From Acholeplasmataceae bacterium (GTDB taxonomy: Bacteria > Bacillota_I > Bacilli_A > Acholeplasmatales > Acholeplasmataceae), in assembly GCA_028690555.1 (NCBI GenBank), contig JAQVBA010000003.1, forward strand, positions 1 to 43,107: a stretch of DNA of 43,107 nt, read 5' to 3'. Below are positions 7,385 to 14,877 of the stretch, piece after piece. Every line of letters starts with the position of its first letter. The first letter of the stretch is position 1. A program made the position numbers and the translations under genes. The notes below the pieces were generated by a model. That model made no database searches and had not been told where the DNA came from. It saw nothing but the letters and a program-made list of their open reading frames with translations.

Positions 7385-7453
7385 TATCGTAGTCGCAATT
7401 TTTACGGAATCGCGGTAGAAACTTGACCTCCACATCAGGTCGATTATACGATA
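7385..7453 (-). promoter_or_regulatory. Purine riboswitch aptamer, guanine class
   Basis: On the minus strand the three-way junction is complete. P1 is UAUCGUA/UACGAUA, P2 is GACC/GGUC with a UGAUGUGG-type loop, J2/3 is UUUCUACC, and P3 is CGCGAUU/AAUUGCG with loop CCGUAAA. The 3' end GACUACG has C at the specificity position (U would mean adenine), so the ligand should be guanine or hypoxanthine. Confidence 0.93.
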
Positions 7454-7469
7454 CATTGAATACGGTGTT

Positions 7470-7498
7470 ATTATAACAAGATGAGCCTATAAAGTAAA
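7470..7498 (-). promoter_or_regulatory. pbuG riboswitch promoter
   Basis: On the minus strand TTTACT (7498-7493), a 17-base spacer and a perfect TATAAT (7475-7470) precede the aptamer by about 17 bases. The promoter starts only 19 bases after the stop of the PTS IIC gene, and no terminator is visible between them. Confidence 0.7.
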
Positions 7499-7516
7499 TA
7501 TGTAGTTGGTGTTAAA

Positions 7517-8503
7517 TTACAAATTTTTACGATTCTTTAAAAATAAAATTCGGTAATTGATAGCAAGCAAAATTGAGCTTACACCAATCGCAACCAAAAA
7601 CCCCACCCATTGATCCATAAAAGGAACTAAGAGTATACCTCCATGAGGAAATGTCGTTTTTGTTTTAAATAATGCAACGATGAGTCCAGCTAACCCACTA
7701 AATATCATAAAAGTCACGCGTTTTTTCTTGATCTCTTGATTTAAAAAAGGTAATGCACCCTCAGTCATAAATAATAAACCATTTAAATAATTGCTTTTAG
7801 CTTGTCTTTTTTCATCCTCAGAAAAATATTTAGAAGAAAATAAAGATGCGAGAGCAATTCCTAGTGGAGATATCATGCCACCAGCCATAATAGCTGCCAT
7901 CAAAATGGAAGGTTCATTATATTTTAAAGATAAAACACCAATTAAAAATGCAATTTTATTAACCGGACCACCTAAATCATAGCTCATCATTGCTGAGAAT
8001 ATAACAGCAAGTATGACAATAACGATATAGGGTAATTCAAAATTTGTAATATCTATAAAAAATGCTTGAATCAGTAAGTGCCAAAAATAAATTAAAGGGA
8101 TCGAAATACCGATGGTGATAAGTGGCATGATAAAATTGGAAAATATTGATTTAATACTTAAGCTCGTTTTAGATGCGATTATTTTAATACCTAAAATTAT
8201 GTAAGCTCCTAAAAAACAAAATATAAAAAGAGATACATATCCTAGATCAAAATGATATATTAAAAAACCAATAACTAACCCAGGAACAATCGCGGGGCGA
8301 TCACTTATCGAAAACATCAAAAACGCACTAAATATGGGAAAGATTAACATCCATAAAAATTCGATGATTGGGGTCATCAATTCCGTTTGCTGATCAAGTG
8401 AAAAAAGTGGACGTATGATGATCATAACTCCACTAACAATTAATAAAGGGATGATGTGTGATAAACCGGCTAATATAGGTGGTAAGAGATGTTTTTTAAT
8501 CAT
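7517..8503 (-). CDS. PTS fructose-type permease domain IIC
   Basis: IIC is the membrane channel that carries the sugar while IIB phosphorylates it. The 328-residue protein has about nine membrane segments. It carries the fructose-family marks MSYDLGGPVNKIAFLIGVL (about 175-193), EGALPF and FPHGG near the C-terminus. I chose the ATG at 8503 because GAGG lies eight bases upstream; a TTG at 8509 is too close to it. The gene begins two bases after the IIB stop. In many bacteria the A, B and C domains are fused in FruA; here all three are separate genes. Other sugars of the fructose/mannose-II group remain possible. Confidence 0.88.
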   Translation of the reverse strand: MIKKHLLPPILAGLSHIIPLLIVSGVMIIIRPLFSLDQQTELMTPIIEFLWMLIFPIFSAFLMFSISDRPAIVPGLVIGFLIYHFDLGYVSLFIFCFLGAYIILGIKIIASKTSLSIKSIFSNFIMPLITIGISIPLIYFWHLLIQAFFIDITNFELPYIVIVILAVIFSAMMSYDLGGPVNKIAFLIGVLSLKYNEPSILMAAIMAGGMISPLGIALASLFSSKYFSEDEKRQAKSNYLNGLLFMTEGALPFLNQEIKKKRVTFMIFSGLAGLIVALFKTKTTFPHGGILLVPFMDQWVGFLVAIGVSSILLAINYRILFLKNRKNL

Positions 8504-8505
8504 AA

Positions 8506-8808
8506 TCAATCCTCAATAAAATATTTGATAATTTTTTTAGGGTGTTTAATCGCCTCATGAGTGCTTACTTTAATCAGCTTTTTATTCATAAACCGTTGCT
8601 CATCGATCACAATATCTGATGCGATGATGACACCTAAGGAATCATCGATATCTCGATAGCTTAGTTTATTTTCGACACCAATTGCCCCATGTGTTTCAAT
8701 CTTTACTTCAACATGAAGTGATTTTCCCGCTTCTTTTAACGCTTCAGCAGCTAAATACGTATGAGCTATACCTGTAATACACGCTGAGATACCAACGATT
8801 TTTTTCAA
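8506..8808 (-). CDS. PTS fructose-type IIB (phosphocysteine) protein
   Basis: IIB receives phosphate from IIA on a cysteine and passes it to the sugar in IIC. From the TTG at 8808 the protein is 100 residues and begins MKKIVGISACITGIAHTYLA, matching the family start MKKIVGITACPTGIAHT. The active Cys is residue 10. The Pro that normally follows this Cys is Ile. THGAIGVENKLS and VIIASDI.ID blocks also match. The TTG has AGGTGA five bases upstream; an upstream GTG at 8817 gives three more residues and has a weaker site. It ends two bases before IIC and starts right after IIA. Confidence 0.88.
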   Translation of the reverse strand: MKKIVGISACITGIAHTYLAAEALKEAGKSLHVEVKIETHGAIGVENKLSYRDIDDSLGVIIASDIVIDEQRFMNKKLIKVSTHEAIKHPKKIIKYFIED

Positions 8809-8809
8809 T

Positions 8810-9268
8810 CTAATCACCTACATTTGCTTGATGGATTATATCAAGAATATCTTCTTTGGATTTTGCATTTAAAAGCTTATTTCGAAATGATTCATGCATT
8901 AAGTGCCTTGATAACCAAGCAAGCGTTGTTAAATGTTGTTTTGAATTTGAATCGGGCATGGCAATCATAAAAACTAAATATACCGGTTTACCATCAATAC
9001 TATCATAGGAAATCCCTTTTTCGCTTTTGCCAAAACATAATGAGGGGATCTTAACATAAGGAGATTTGGCATGAGGAATCGCAATGCCAAAACCAAAACC
9101 AGTAGTTCCCAAATTTTCTCGATCATAAACATCTTCAATAAATTGATGATAATCAGAAATTCGATCATGCCGATGTAGTAATAAAGCAAGTTCATGAAAT
9201 ACACCGTCTTTAGTACGTGCATTTAATGATAAATCAATTAAATTAACATCAATCAAAGTCTCAATCAT
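8810..9268 (-). CDS. PTS fructose/mannitol-type IIA protein
   Basis: IIA takes phosphate from HPr on a histidine. The 152-residue protein shows the active-site block TTGFGFGIAIPHAKSPYVKI, with the His near residue 68 counted from the ATG at 9268, preceded by VYDRENLGTT and followed by VFMIAMPDSNSKQHLTTLAWLSRHL, all typical of the IIA-Fru/Mtl/Ntr fold. I chose the ATG at 9268 (GAGGAA upstream, overlapping the fruK stop by eight bases) over a longer reading at 9289. It is the second gene of fruK-IIA-IIB-IIC. Adjacency to 1-phosphofructokinase favours fructose over the nitrogen-PTS role. Confidence 0.9.
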   Translation of the reverse strand: MIETLIDVNLIDLSLNARTKDGVFHELALLLHRHDRISDYHQFIEDVYDRENLGTTGFGFGIAIPHAKSPYVKIPSLCFGKSEKGISYDSIDGKPVYLVFMIAMPDSNSKQHLTTLAWLSRHLMHESFRNKLLNAKSKEDILDIIHQANVGD

Positions 9269-10181
9269 GGCATAATTCCTCAATTTCAATAAACTTAAAC
9301 ATATCTTCTACCTTGGTTTGATTATACCCGTTTTGTTCAAAGATTTGAAGTGATGCACAAGCAATTCCATACTTCAATTTATCGATAATTTTTAATCCAG
9401 AAACGTGTCCATAAATATATCCTGCTACAAAATGATCGCCTGCACCAAATAATCTTTTAGGAGATCCTTTCACTGGTTTTGCATAATAGATATGGTTTTT
9501 ATCGATGAAATATCCGCCTTTTTCACCACATGAGACAAAAACGGATTGACTGCCTTTTTCAATCATCATTTTCGATGCTTTCACGATATCATCAACATCA
9601 TGAACTTCTTGTTTCAAAAATTGAGATAACTCAGCAAGATTAGGTTTAATTAATAAAGGCTGATAACTTAATAGCTCATCATATAAATCGCCTGGCACAT
9701 CTAAAACGATGTCGATATTTAGATATTTATAGCGTTCTAAGATTTGTTTATAAAGATTAAAATTAATTCTTGGTTGACTTCCAGATAAAATCAAAACGTC
9801 ACCGTCTTTCAATTCATCAAGAAAGTTTAGTAGTTGATCGATTTCATATGATGAAATGCGCGGAGATTTTCCAGTAACATCTGTATGTTCATTGATTTCA
9901 TGAATTTTGATATTAATTCTTGTCATATCCGTAATGGTGACAAATCGTGATTCAAATTTGTCATTACTCAGTGATTCACGCATGAAATTCCCCGTGAATC
10001 CCCCTAAAAAACCAACAGCAATTGAATCTATACCGAAATAACTTAATCCCCTAGATACATTAATGCCTTTGCCCCCTGAAATAAAGTGTTGTTCCTCGGT
10101 GGTATTAATCGTTCCTAATTTCAATGTATTAAGTTCAATTTCATAATCAATTGCAGGGTTTAAAGTCAACGTATAAATCAT
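9261..10181 (-). CDS. fruK: 1-phosphofructokinase (PfkB family)
   Basis: FruK converts fructose-1-phosphate, made by the PTS, into fructose-1,6-bisphosphate with ATP. The 306-residue protein starts at the ATG at 10181 (AAGGAG upstream), giving MIYTLTLNPAIDYEIEL, the standard start. The PfkB signature ISGGKGINVSRGL is near residues 34-46 and the catalytic-base motif LFGAGDHFVAGYIYG is near 239-253, where Asp is the base. An alternative is tagatose-6-phosphate kinase (LacC-like), but the start and the neighbouring fructose-type PTS favour FruK. It is the first gene of the PTS operon. No DeoR-type FruR regulator is adjacent, and I found no clear promoter. Confidence 0.87.
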   Translation of the reverse strand: MIYTLTLNPAIDYEIELNTLKLGTINTTEEQHFISGGKGINVSRGLSYFGIDSIAVGFLGGFTGNFMRESLSNDKFESRFVTITDMTRINIKIHEINEHTDVTGKSPRISSYEIDQLLNFLDELKDGDVLILSGSQPRINFNLYKQILERYKYLNIDIVLDVPGDLYDELLSYQPLLIKPNLAELSQFLKQEVHDVDDIVKASKMMIEKGSQSVFVSCGEKGGYFIDKNHIYYAKPVKGSPKRLFGAGDHFVAGYIYGHVSGLKIIDKLKYGIACASLQIFEQNGYNQTKVEDMFKFIEIEELCHD

Positions 10182-10247
10182 AGGAATCTCCTTATATATC
10201 ATATTTAGCATACCACGAAGAAGGCCATATTTAACCCTTTAGAAATC

Positions 10248-10271
10248 AAAAAGACCTAGGAGGTCTTTTTT
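10248..10271. terminator. Terminator at the end of metG
   Basis: AAAAAGACCT-AGG-AGGTCTTTTT is a symmetrical hairpin with U-tracts in both directions. On the minus strand it overlaps the metG stop codon. Its outlet faces the fruK gene 66 bases on. Confidence 0.8.
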
Positions 10272-11841
10272 ATTTATCTTTCTTTTGATCGAGAATAGAT
10301 TGAATTTTTAAATCCAGGTCATAGCGTTCAAATAAAGGTGTTCCCCTACCCAATGTTTGTGAAGGATATCCTCCAAATTCATTTAAAGATTCAAAACTTA
10401 AATCTGTTATATTTAATTGTTGTGCGATTTTTTCTGCGGTTTCAGGAATAAAAGGTTGTAATAGAATCGCAATAAAACGAATCGTTTCAACTAAATGATA
10501 AAGCACATGATTTAATTCTTCTTTTTTATGCGCATCTTTAAATAATACCCAAGGTTCTGATACATCAATGTATTTATTGGCATATCGAGCGAGTTGAACG
10601 ATTTCTTCAAGCGCATCTGACACTCTAAGTTCATCCATAGATTGTCTGACATGTGGTAAAACTTCTAATGCTTTTTCTTGTAAACTCAATTCAAAAGGTT
10701 CAGCTAGAATCGTCTTTTCAATGACACCTTGACGATACTTATGTGCCATACCAATGGTACGATTGACTAAGTTACCAATGGTATTCGCTAAATCACTATT
10801 GTTTCTTTCAACAAGTAATTCATAGGTGATATTTCCATCTTGTGCATAAGGGATTTCATGTAGCACATAATACCGGATAGTATCCACACCAAAATGCTTC
10901 ACAAGTTCATCTGTATATAAGACATTACCTGTCGATTTAGACATTTTATTTTTATTGGATAAAACCCAAGGATGACCAAATACTTGTTTAGGTAATTCTA
11001 ACCCTAAAGCCATTAAAATAATGGGCCAATAAATCGTATGAAATCTCAAAATATCTTTACCAATTAGATGAACATCTGCTGGCCAATATGCTTTAAATAA
11101 ATCACTATCTTCTTGATCTGGATGATAACCTAAACCTGTGATATAGTTTGATAAAGCATCAATCCATACATAAACAACATGATCTAAATCAAAATCAACC
11201 GGGACACCCCATTTAAATGATGTTCTAGACACTGATAAATCAGGGAGTGGTTCTTTTAGAAAGTTTTGAATCATTTCATTTCTTCTTGATTCGGGTTCAA
11301 TAAATTTGGGATTGCTTTCAATATGATTAAGAAGTTTTTCTTGATAAGGTGCAAGCTTTAAAAAATAAGCAGCTTCTTTTGTCCAAACCGGAATATCCCC
11401 ATTTGGTGCTTTTCCATCGACAATGTCTTTTTCTAAAATGAAAGCTTCTTCACTAATTGAATACCAACCTTCATATTCACCAAGATATATGTCTCCTTGA
11501 TCATAAAGTTTTTTAAAGATTGCTTGAACTGATGAGACATGATCTTGATCTGTTGTTCGAATGAAACGATCATAACTGACATTCACTTTATCATAGATCC
11601 TTTTAATTTCAGAGGATATGAAATCAACATATGCCTTGGGTGATAGTTCATTTTCTTTGGCTTTACTTTCAATTTTTTGTCCGTGTTCATCTGTTCCAGT
11701 TTGAAAAAGAACGTCATAACCATCGAGACGTTTAAACCTTGCAACTGCATCAGCAAATATTGCTTCATAAACATTCCCAATGTGAGGAATAGCTGATGCA
11801 TAAGCAATTGCAGTTGTAATATAATACTTCTTTTTTTCCAT
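10270..11841 (-). CDS. metG: Methionyl-tRNA synthetase, short form
   Basis: MetG charges elongator and initiator tRNA-Met. From the ATG at 11841 (AAAGGAGAG upstream) it has 523 residues and begins MEKKKYYITTAIAYASAIPHIGNVYEA, with the HIGH-type motif HIGN at about 20-23. KMSKS is intact in LSNKNKMSKSTGNV near residue 295. The zinc-knuckle area reads GGK-like without Cys, as in Bacillus MetRS. The protein stops after the anticodon-binding helical domain, without the C-terminal tRNA-binding (tRBD) domain that gives Bacillus MetRS about 660 residues; mycoplasma enzymes are short in the same way. Expression is under a T-box leader. It follows rsmI, as in Bacillus. Confidence 0.96.
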   Translation of the reverse strand: MEKKKYYITTAIAYASAIPHIGNVYEAIFADAVARFKRLDGYDVLFQTGTDEHGQKIESKAKENELSPKAYVDFISSEIKRIYDKVNVSYDRFIRTTDQDHVSSVQAIFKKLYDQGDIYLGEYEGWYSISEEAFILEKDIVDGKAPNGDIPVWTKEAAYFLKLAPYQEKLLNHIESNPKFIEPESRRNEMIQNFLKEPLPDLSVSRTSFKWGVPVDFDLDHVVYVWIDALSNYITGLGYHPDQEDSDLFKAYWPADVHLIGKDILRFHTIYWPIILMALGLELPKQVFGHPWVLSNKNKMSKSTGNVLYTDELVKHFGVDTIRYYVLHEIPYAQDGNITYELLVERNNSDLANTIGNLVNRTIGMAHKYRQGVIEKTILAEPFELSLQEKALEVLPHVRQSMDELRVSDALEEIVQLARYANKYIDVSEPWVLFKDAHKKEELNHVLYHLVETIRFIAILLQPFIPETAEKIAQQLNITDLSFESLNEFGGYPSQTLGRGTPLFERYDLDLKIQSILDQKKDK

Positions 11842-11860
11842 AAGATTCTCTCCTTTATAA

Positions 11861-12087
11861 AATAAAAATCGTCCAAAAAACATCTAAGGACGAATCATCG
11901 CGGTACCACCTTAGTTCTAGATAAAAAAATCTAGCACTCAAATGCTTTAACGCAGCACATACGTTTAACCTACTTATCGGCTAAAAGGCTCAAAAACCAT
12001 GTTCACATACTTTAGGGTTCGTTTTCACCATCCACGAACTCTCTGATGTCCTAAAAAGCATGTTACTCTTTTTCTCATCGCCTATAC
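11861..12087 (-). promoter_or_regulatory. T-box leader, methionine
   Basis: On the minus strand the leader contains the T-box AAGGTGGTACCGCG (11912-11899). Before it come AGAGAG and GGTGAAAAC elements in stem I, and a candidate Met specifier AUG at 12000-11998 in the context GAACAUGG. A terminator UCGUCC/GGACGA (11893-11869) followed by UUUUUAUUUU ends it. Uncharged tRNA-Met should pair with the specifier and T-box and allow metG transcription. Confidence 0.93.
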
Positions 12088-12093
12088 ACTAAC

Positions 12094-12121
12094 ATTATAA
12101 CGAATTATCAATCAAAATCAA
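12094..12121 (-). promoter_or_regulatory. metG promoter
   Basis: On the minus strand TTGATT (12121-12116), a 16-base spacer and TATAAT (12099-12094) place the start near 12087. It lies directly after the rsmI stop with no terminator between, so the T-box would also control read-through from the ecf-rsmI operon. Confidence 0.7.
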
Positions 12122-12126
12122 GTGAT

Positions 12127-12963
12127 TTATTGTTCTATTTTATAGATTCGATAGATATCACTTTTTGACATCTTCCGATCTTTAGCAACAAGTTTCATTG
12201 CTTCTTTTTCATCATATCCTAAATCTATATACTGCTTGATATGATCAACGATAGAAATATCAAAGTGTTCTTCTTCTTTATTACCTTCAATTACAATCAC
12301 ATATTCTCCACGTTGATCAAATGTTTCATGGATTGCTTCATCTAGTGACATGCGGTATATCGTTTCAAACTTTTTCGTTAATTCTCTCGCATATGATACA
12401 TTCCGCTTTCCGAATATCTCATAAAGCATTTGATTGGTTTTTTGAATTCTAAGTGGTGATTCATAAATGACAAGTGTTTCTTTTCTATGCTTGAAAGATG
12501 CTAATAAGGATTTAGCTTCACTTGATTTTCTAGGTAAAAAACCAATAAATGTAAAGGGTTGTATGACTAATCCGGATGTGATAAGTGCAGCTAAAATCGC
12601 GGATGCGCCAGGAATCGGAATAACATCAAATCCATGATCGATACATGCTTTGATGATTTCATATCCAGGATCACTAATCCCAGGCGTTCCTGCATCACTG
12701 ATAAGGGCGAAATTCTTGCCCTCTTCAAGCATTCTTAAAATCATATTTTCTTTTTCGTTCTTATTGAATTCATGATAACTCATCATATGAGTTTCAATGT
12801 GATAGTGCTTTAATAAAACACCAGAATTTCGAGTATCTTCAGCTAATATAACATCCACCATTCTTAACACATCCACCGCACGATATGTCATATCTGACAA
12901 ATTTCCGATGGGGGTAGACACGATAAATAATTTAGATGAATTAGTTTCAAAACTCTTTTGCAT
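12127..12963 (-). CDS. rsmI: 16S rRNA (cytidine-1402-2'-O)-methyltransferase RsmI
   Basis: RsmI methylates the ribose of C1402 in 16S rRNA near the P site, using S-adenosylmethionine. The 278-residue protein has the SPOUT-unrelated tetrapyrrole-methylase fold, seen in FIVSTPIGNLSDMTYRA (13-29), LAEDTRNS, LISDAGTPGISDPGYEI and VIPIPGASAILAALITSGL. The start ATG overlaps the stop of the TerB-like gene (TAATG). It is the last gene of the run that begins at ecfA1. In Bacillus the order tmk-holB-ricT-trmN6-rsmI-metS is the same, which supports every name in this stretch. Confidence 0.95.
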   Translation of the reverse strand: MQKSFETNSSKLFIVSTPIGNLSDMTYRAVDVLRMVDVILAEDTRNSGVLLKHYHIETHMMSYHEFNKNEKENMILRMLEEGKNFALISDAGTPGISDPGYEIIKACIDHGFDVIPIPGASAILAALITSGLVIQPFTFIGFLPRKSSEAKSLLASFKHRKETLVIYESPLRIQKTNQMLYEIFGKRNVSYARELTKKFETIYRMSLDEAIHETFDQRGEYVIVIEGNKEEEHFDISIVDHIKQYIDLGYDEKEAMKLVAKDRKMSKSDIYRIYKIEQ

Positions 12964-13373
12964 TAGTGGCTTACAATCCTTTTGGCACGTTCTCTTAAAT
13001 CTCTTTCGTTATAAACAAGTCTCATGATTTGTTTTTTCTTCATTTCGTCAATTGAAAACTTTTGACAAATGTTTTCTAAGAAAAAATGTTCGGCTGTGTT
13101 GTAAAAATCATCATTCATCGTAATTTTTAATAAATTAAGATATACAATATTTTGAACAGTCGGGTTGTTTTCAGCAAAAAAACTCATCGTTTCATCCAAA
13201 TCTTTGCTTAATGCAAAATGATATTCTTGAACAATGTTATCACCAACTTCTGCAAGCATCATGTTTAGTAATCTTTGTTCAATTTTATTGGGTTCGCCAT
13301 CAACAGAGACCATATGCATGGCTAAATCTAAGAATTTTAATTTTTCTTTTCGATTAAGTAGAGATAGTAACAT
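12963..13373 (-). CDS. TerB-like small helical protein, function unknown
   Basis: The 136-residue protein looks all-helical, with no membrane segment or signal peptide. The segment AMHMVSVDGEPNKIEQRLL resembles the TerB/DjlA-like motif in which an acidic turn (VDGE) precedes a Glu-rich helix and can bind metal; this is a weak, motif-level match. The ATG at 13373 follows GGAGG by seven bases and overlaps the end of trmN6 by 20 bases; a longer reading from 13397 has no ribosome site. Its stop overlaps the rsmI start. In Bacillus this slot holds the GIY-YIG gene yazA, to which it is not similar. I do not know its function. Confidence 0.75.
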   Translation of the reverse strand: MLLSLLNRKEKLKFLDLAMHMVSVDGEPNKIEQRLLNMMLAEVGDNIVQEYHFALSKDLDETMSFFAENNPTVQNIVYLNLLKITMNDDFYNTAEHFFLENICQKFSIDEMKKKQIMRLVYNERDLRERAKRIVSH

Positions 13374-14076
13374 CTTTTTTCCCTCCATAAAGATCAATCA
13401 ATTCTTTGGTCATGATATGTTTATCATGATACAAAATCATTGGTGGTTCAATAATTAAACCTGGTTTGCCTTTTTTCATGGCTTCAACCAAGATGTGATT
13501 TGCTTTTTTATGACTATAGGGATGAACAAATCGAATACGTTTCATTACCATATCATATTTTTCCATCAATCGAGCAATTTCTTCGAAACGATCCGGTCGA
13601 TGAATCAACGCGATATATCCACCATTTTTTAAAAATGAAGCACTTGTTTTAATCAATTCTTCTAAAGTAAGATTAATTTCATGGCGTGCGATTAAATCTT
13701 CTTTGGTCATGGATAGATGACTATCTTCATCCACTTTAAAAAATGGTGGATTCGTAATGATATAATCAACATCTTTATATTTTAACGCGCGAACATCTGA
13801 CAAAACGCATGATAACTGTGTTTCAAGATGATTGATTTGAATATTTTTTAATGCTTGCTCATAACGATTGGCTTGAATTTCAATACCAGTAATTTTGGCA
13901 TTTGTTTTTTGACTCAAATAAAGCATTAACCCACCAACGCCCGTACCAATATCTAAAATTTGTTTTGTTCGATATGGTATTTTTGCAAAACTAGCGAGTA
14001 AAATAGTATCCAAATTAAAGGCTTGACTTTCGGTTTGCTCAATCCACAAATCAGTTCCAATCAGTGTTCTTAGCAT
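13354..14076 (-). CDS. trmN6: tRNA1(Val) (adenine37-N6)-methyltransferase-like protein (YabB)
   Basis: This class I SAM-dependent methyltransferase is the YabB/TrmN6 type, which makes N6-methyladenosine at position 37 of a tRNA-Val. In its 240 residues the SAM loop ILDIGTGVGGLMLYLS (about 40-55) and the base-binding motif IITNPPFFK (about 109-117) are clear; NPPF marks an amino-group (N6) methylase. It starts one base after the ricT stop and overlaps the TerB-like gene at its end. The order ricT-trmN6-rsmI matches Bacillus yaaT-yabB-yabC. The exact tRNA target in this organism is inferred. Confidence 0.88.
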   Translation of the reverse strand: MLRTLIGTDLWIEQTESQAFNLDTILLASFAKIPYRTKQILDIGTGVGGLMLYLSQKTNAKITGIEIQANRYEQALKNIQINHLETQLSCVLSDVRALKYKDVDYIITNPPFFKVDEDSHLSMTKEDLIARHEINLTLEELIKTSASFLKNGGYIALIHRPDRFEEIARLMEKYDMVMKRIRFVHPYSHKKANHILVEAMKKGKPGLIIEPPMILYHDKHIMTKELIDLYGGKKDVTIST

Positions 14077-14077
14077 A

Positions 14078-14872
14078 TCAAACTCGCTTTAACTGATTAA
14101 CCGTTACCCATTCGATTTTTCCATCTTCAGGATAACGAACTTTCACTTTTTGTCCGATAATATTTAAATCAATAACTTGACCTAATCCATTTTCGGTTTG
14201 CACATTCTCATTTAAATCAGGCATTAACTCTTTCAACTCTGTATATGTTTCATCTTCATATTTGATACAACATAATAGTTTTCCACAAACCCCAGAAATT
14301 TTTTGAGGGTTTAATGCGATGTTTTGATTTTTTGCCATCTTAATTGAAACGGTATCAAATTCACCAATAAACGTGGCACAGCATAAAATCAATCCACACG
14401 GACCAATGCCACCAATCATTTTAGCCGCATCACGAGGCCCAATTTGACGGAGTTCTATACGCGTGTGATACACTTCGCTTAAATCACGTACGAGATTTCT
14501 AAAATCAACGCGCGTTTCAGATTCAAAATAGATCACTAAGCGTTTGCGATCTAATGTATATTCAGCACCTAACACTTTGATTTCTAGATCGTTTTGATGT
14601 GCTAATAACTTCGCTTTATCAACAATCGCAAATTCAAGTGTTTGGTTGTATTCATCTTCTTTAATGTCTTCATCTGATGCCATACGAATAATCGGTTTTA
14701 ATTCAGAAATTAAATCTGTTTCTTCAATTTCTTTAAGTAAATAAACATTGCCTATTTCAATACCACGTGAGGTTTCAACAACCACACGATCTTTTGGTTT
14801 AATATCTAATCCTTCGTATGAAAAATAGTATTTTTTTCCAGCTTCTTTAAACTGGATGAGTGCTACTTTCAA
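14078..14872 (-). CDS. ricT: RicT/YaaT, PSP1-domain protein
   Basis: RicT belongs to the YaaT group, known in Bacillus as part of the RicAFT (Y) complex, which helps RNase Y process mRNA. The PSP1 core is seen in VVVETSRGIEIGNVYLL and LGAEYTLDRKRLVIYFESE. The Cys-rich part IGPCGLILCCATFIGEFDTV...GVCGKLLCCIKYEDE fits the residues that hold iron-sulphur clusters in the complex. I prefer the TTG at 14872 (AGAGGTGA upstream), giving MKVALIQFKEAGKKYYF of 264 residues; a GTG at 14881 is the alternative. RicA and RicF genes are not in this window. Confidence 0.9.
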   Translation of the reverse strand: MKVALIQFKEAGKKYYFSYEGLDIKPKDRVVVETSRGIEIGNVYLLKEIEETDLISELKPIIRMASDEDIKEDEYNQTLEFAIVDKAKLLAHQNDLEIKVLGAEYTLDRKRLVIYFESETRVDFRNLVRDLSEVYHTRIELRQIGPRDAAKMIGGIGPCGLILCCATFIGEFDTVSIKMAKNQNIALNPQKISGVCGKLLCCIKYEDETYTELKELMPDLNENVQTENGLGQVIDLNIIGQKVKVRYPEDGKIEWVTVNQLKRV

Positions 14873-14877
14873 ATAAA

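Noticed and set aside
10270..11841. Missing zinc knuckle in MetG as an anomaly
   Set aside because: Bacillus-type MetRS also lacks the Cys pairs at this site, so it is normal for this group.
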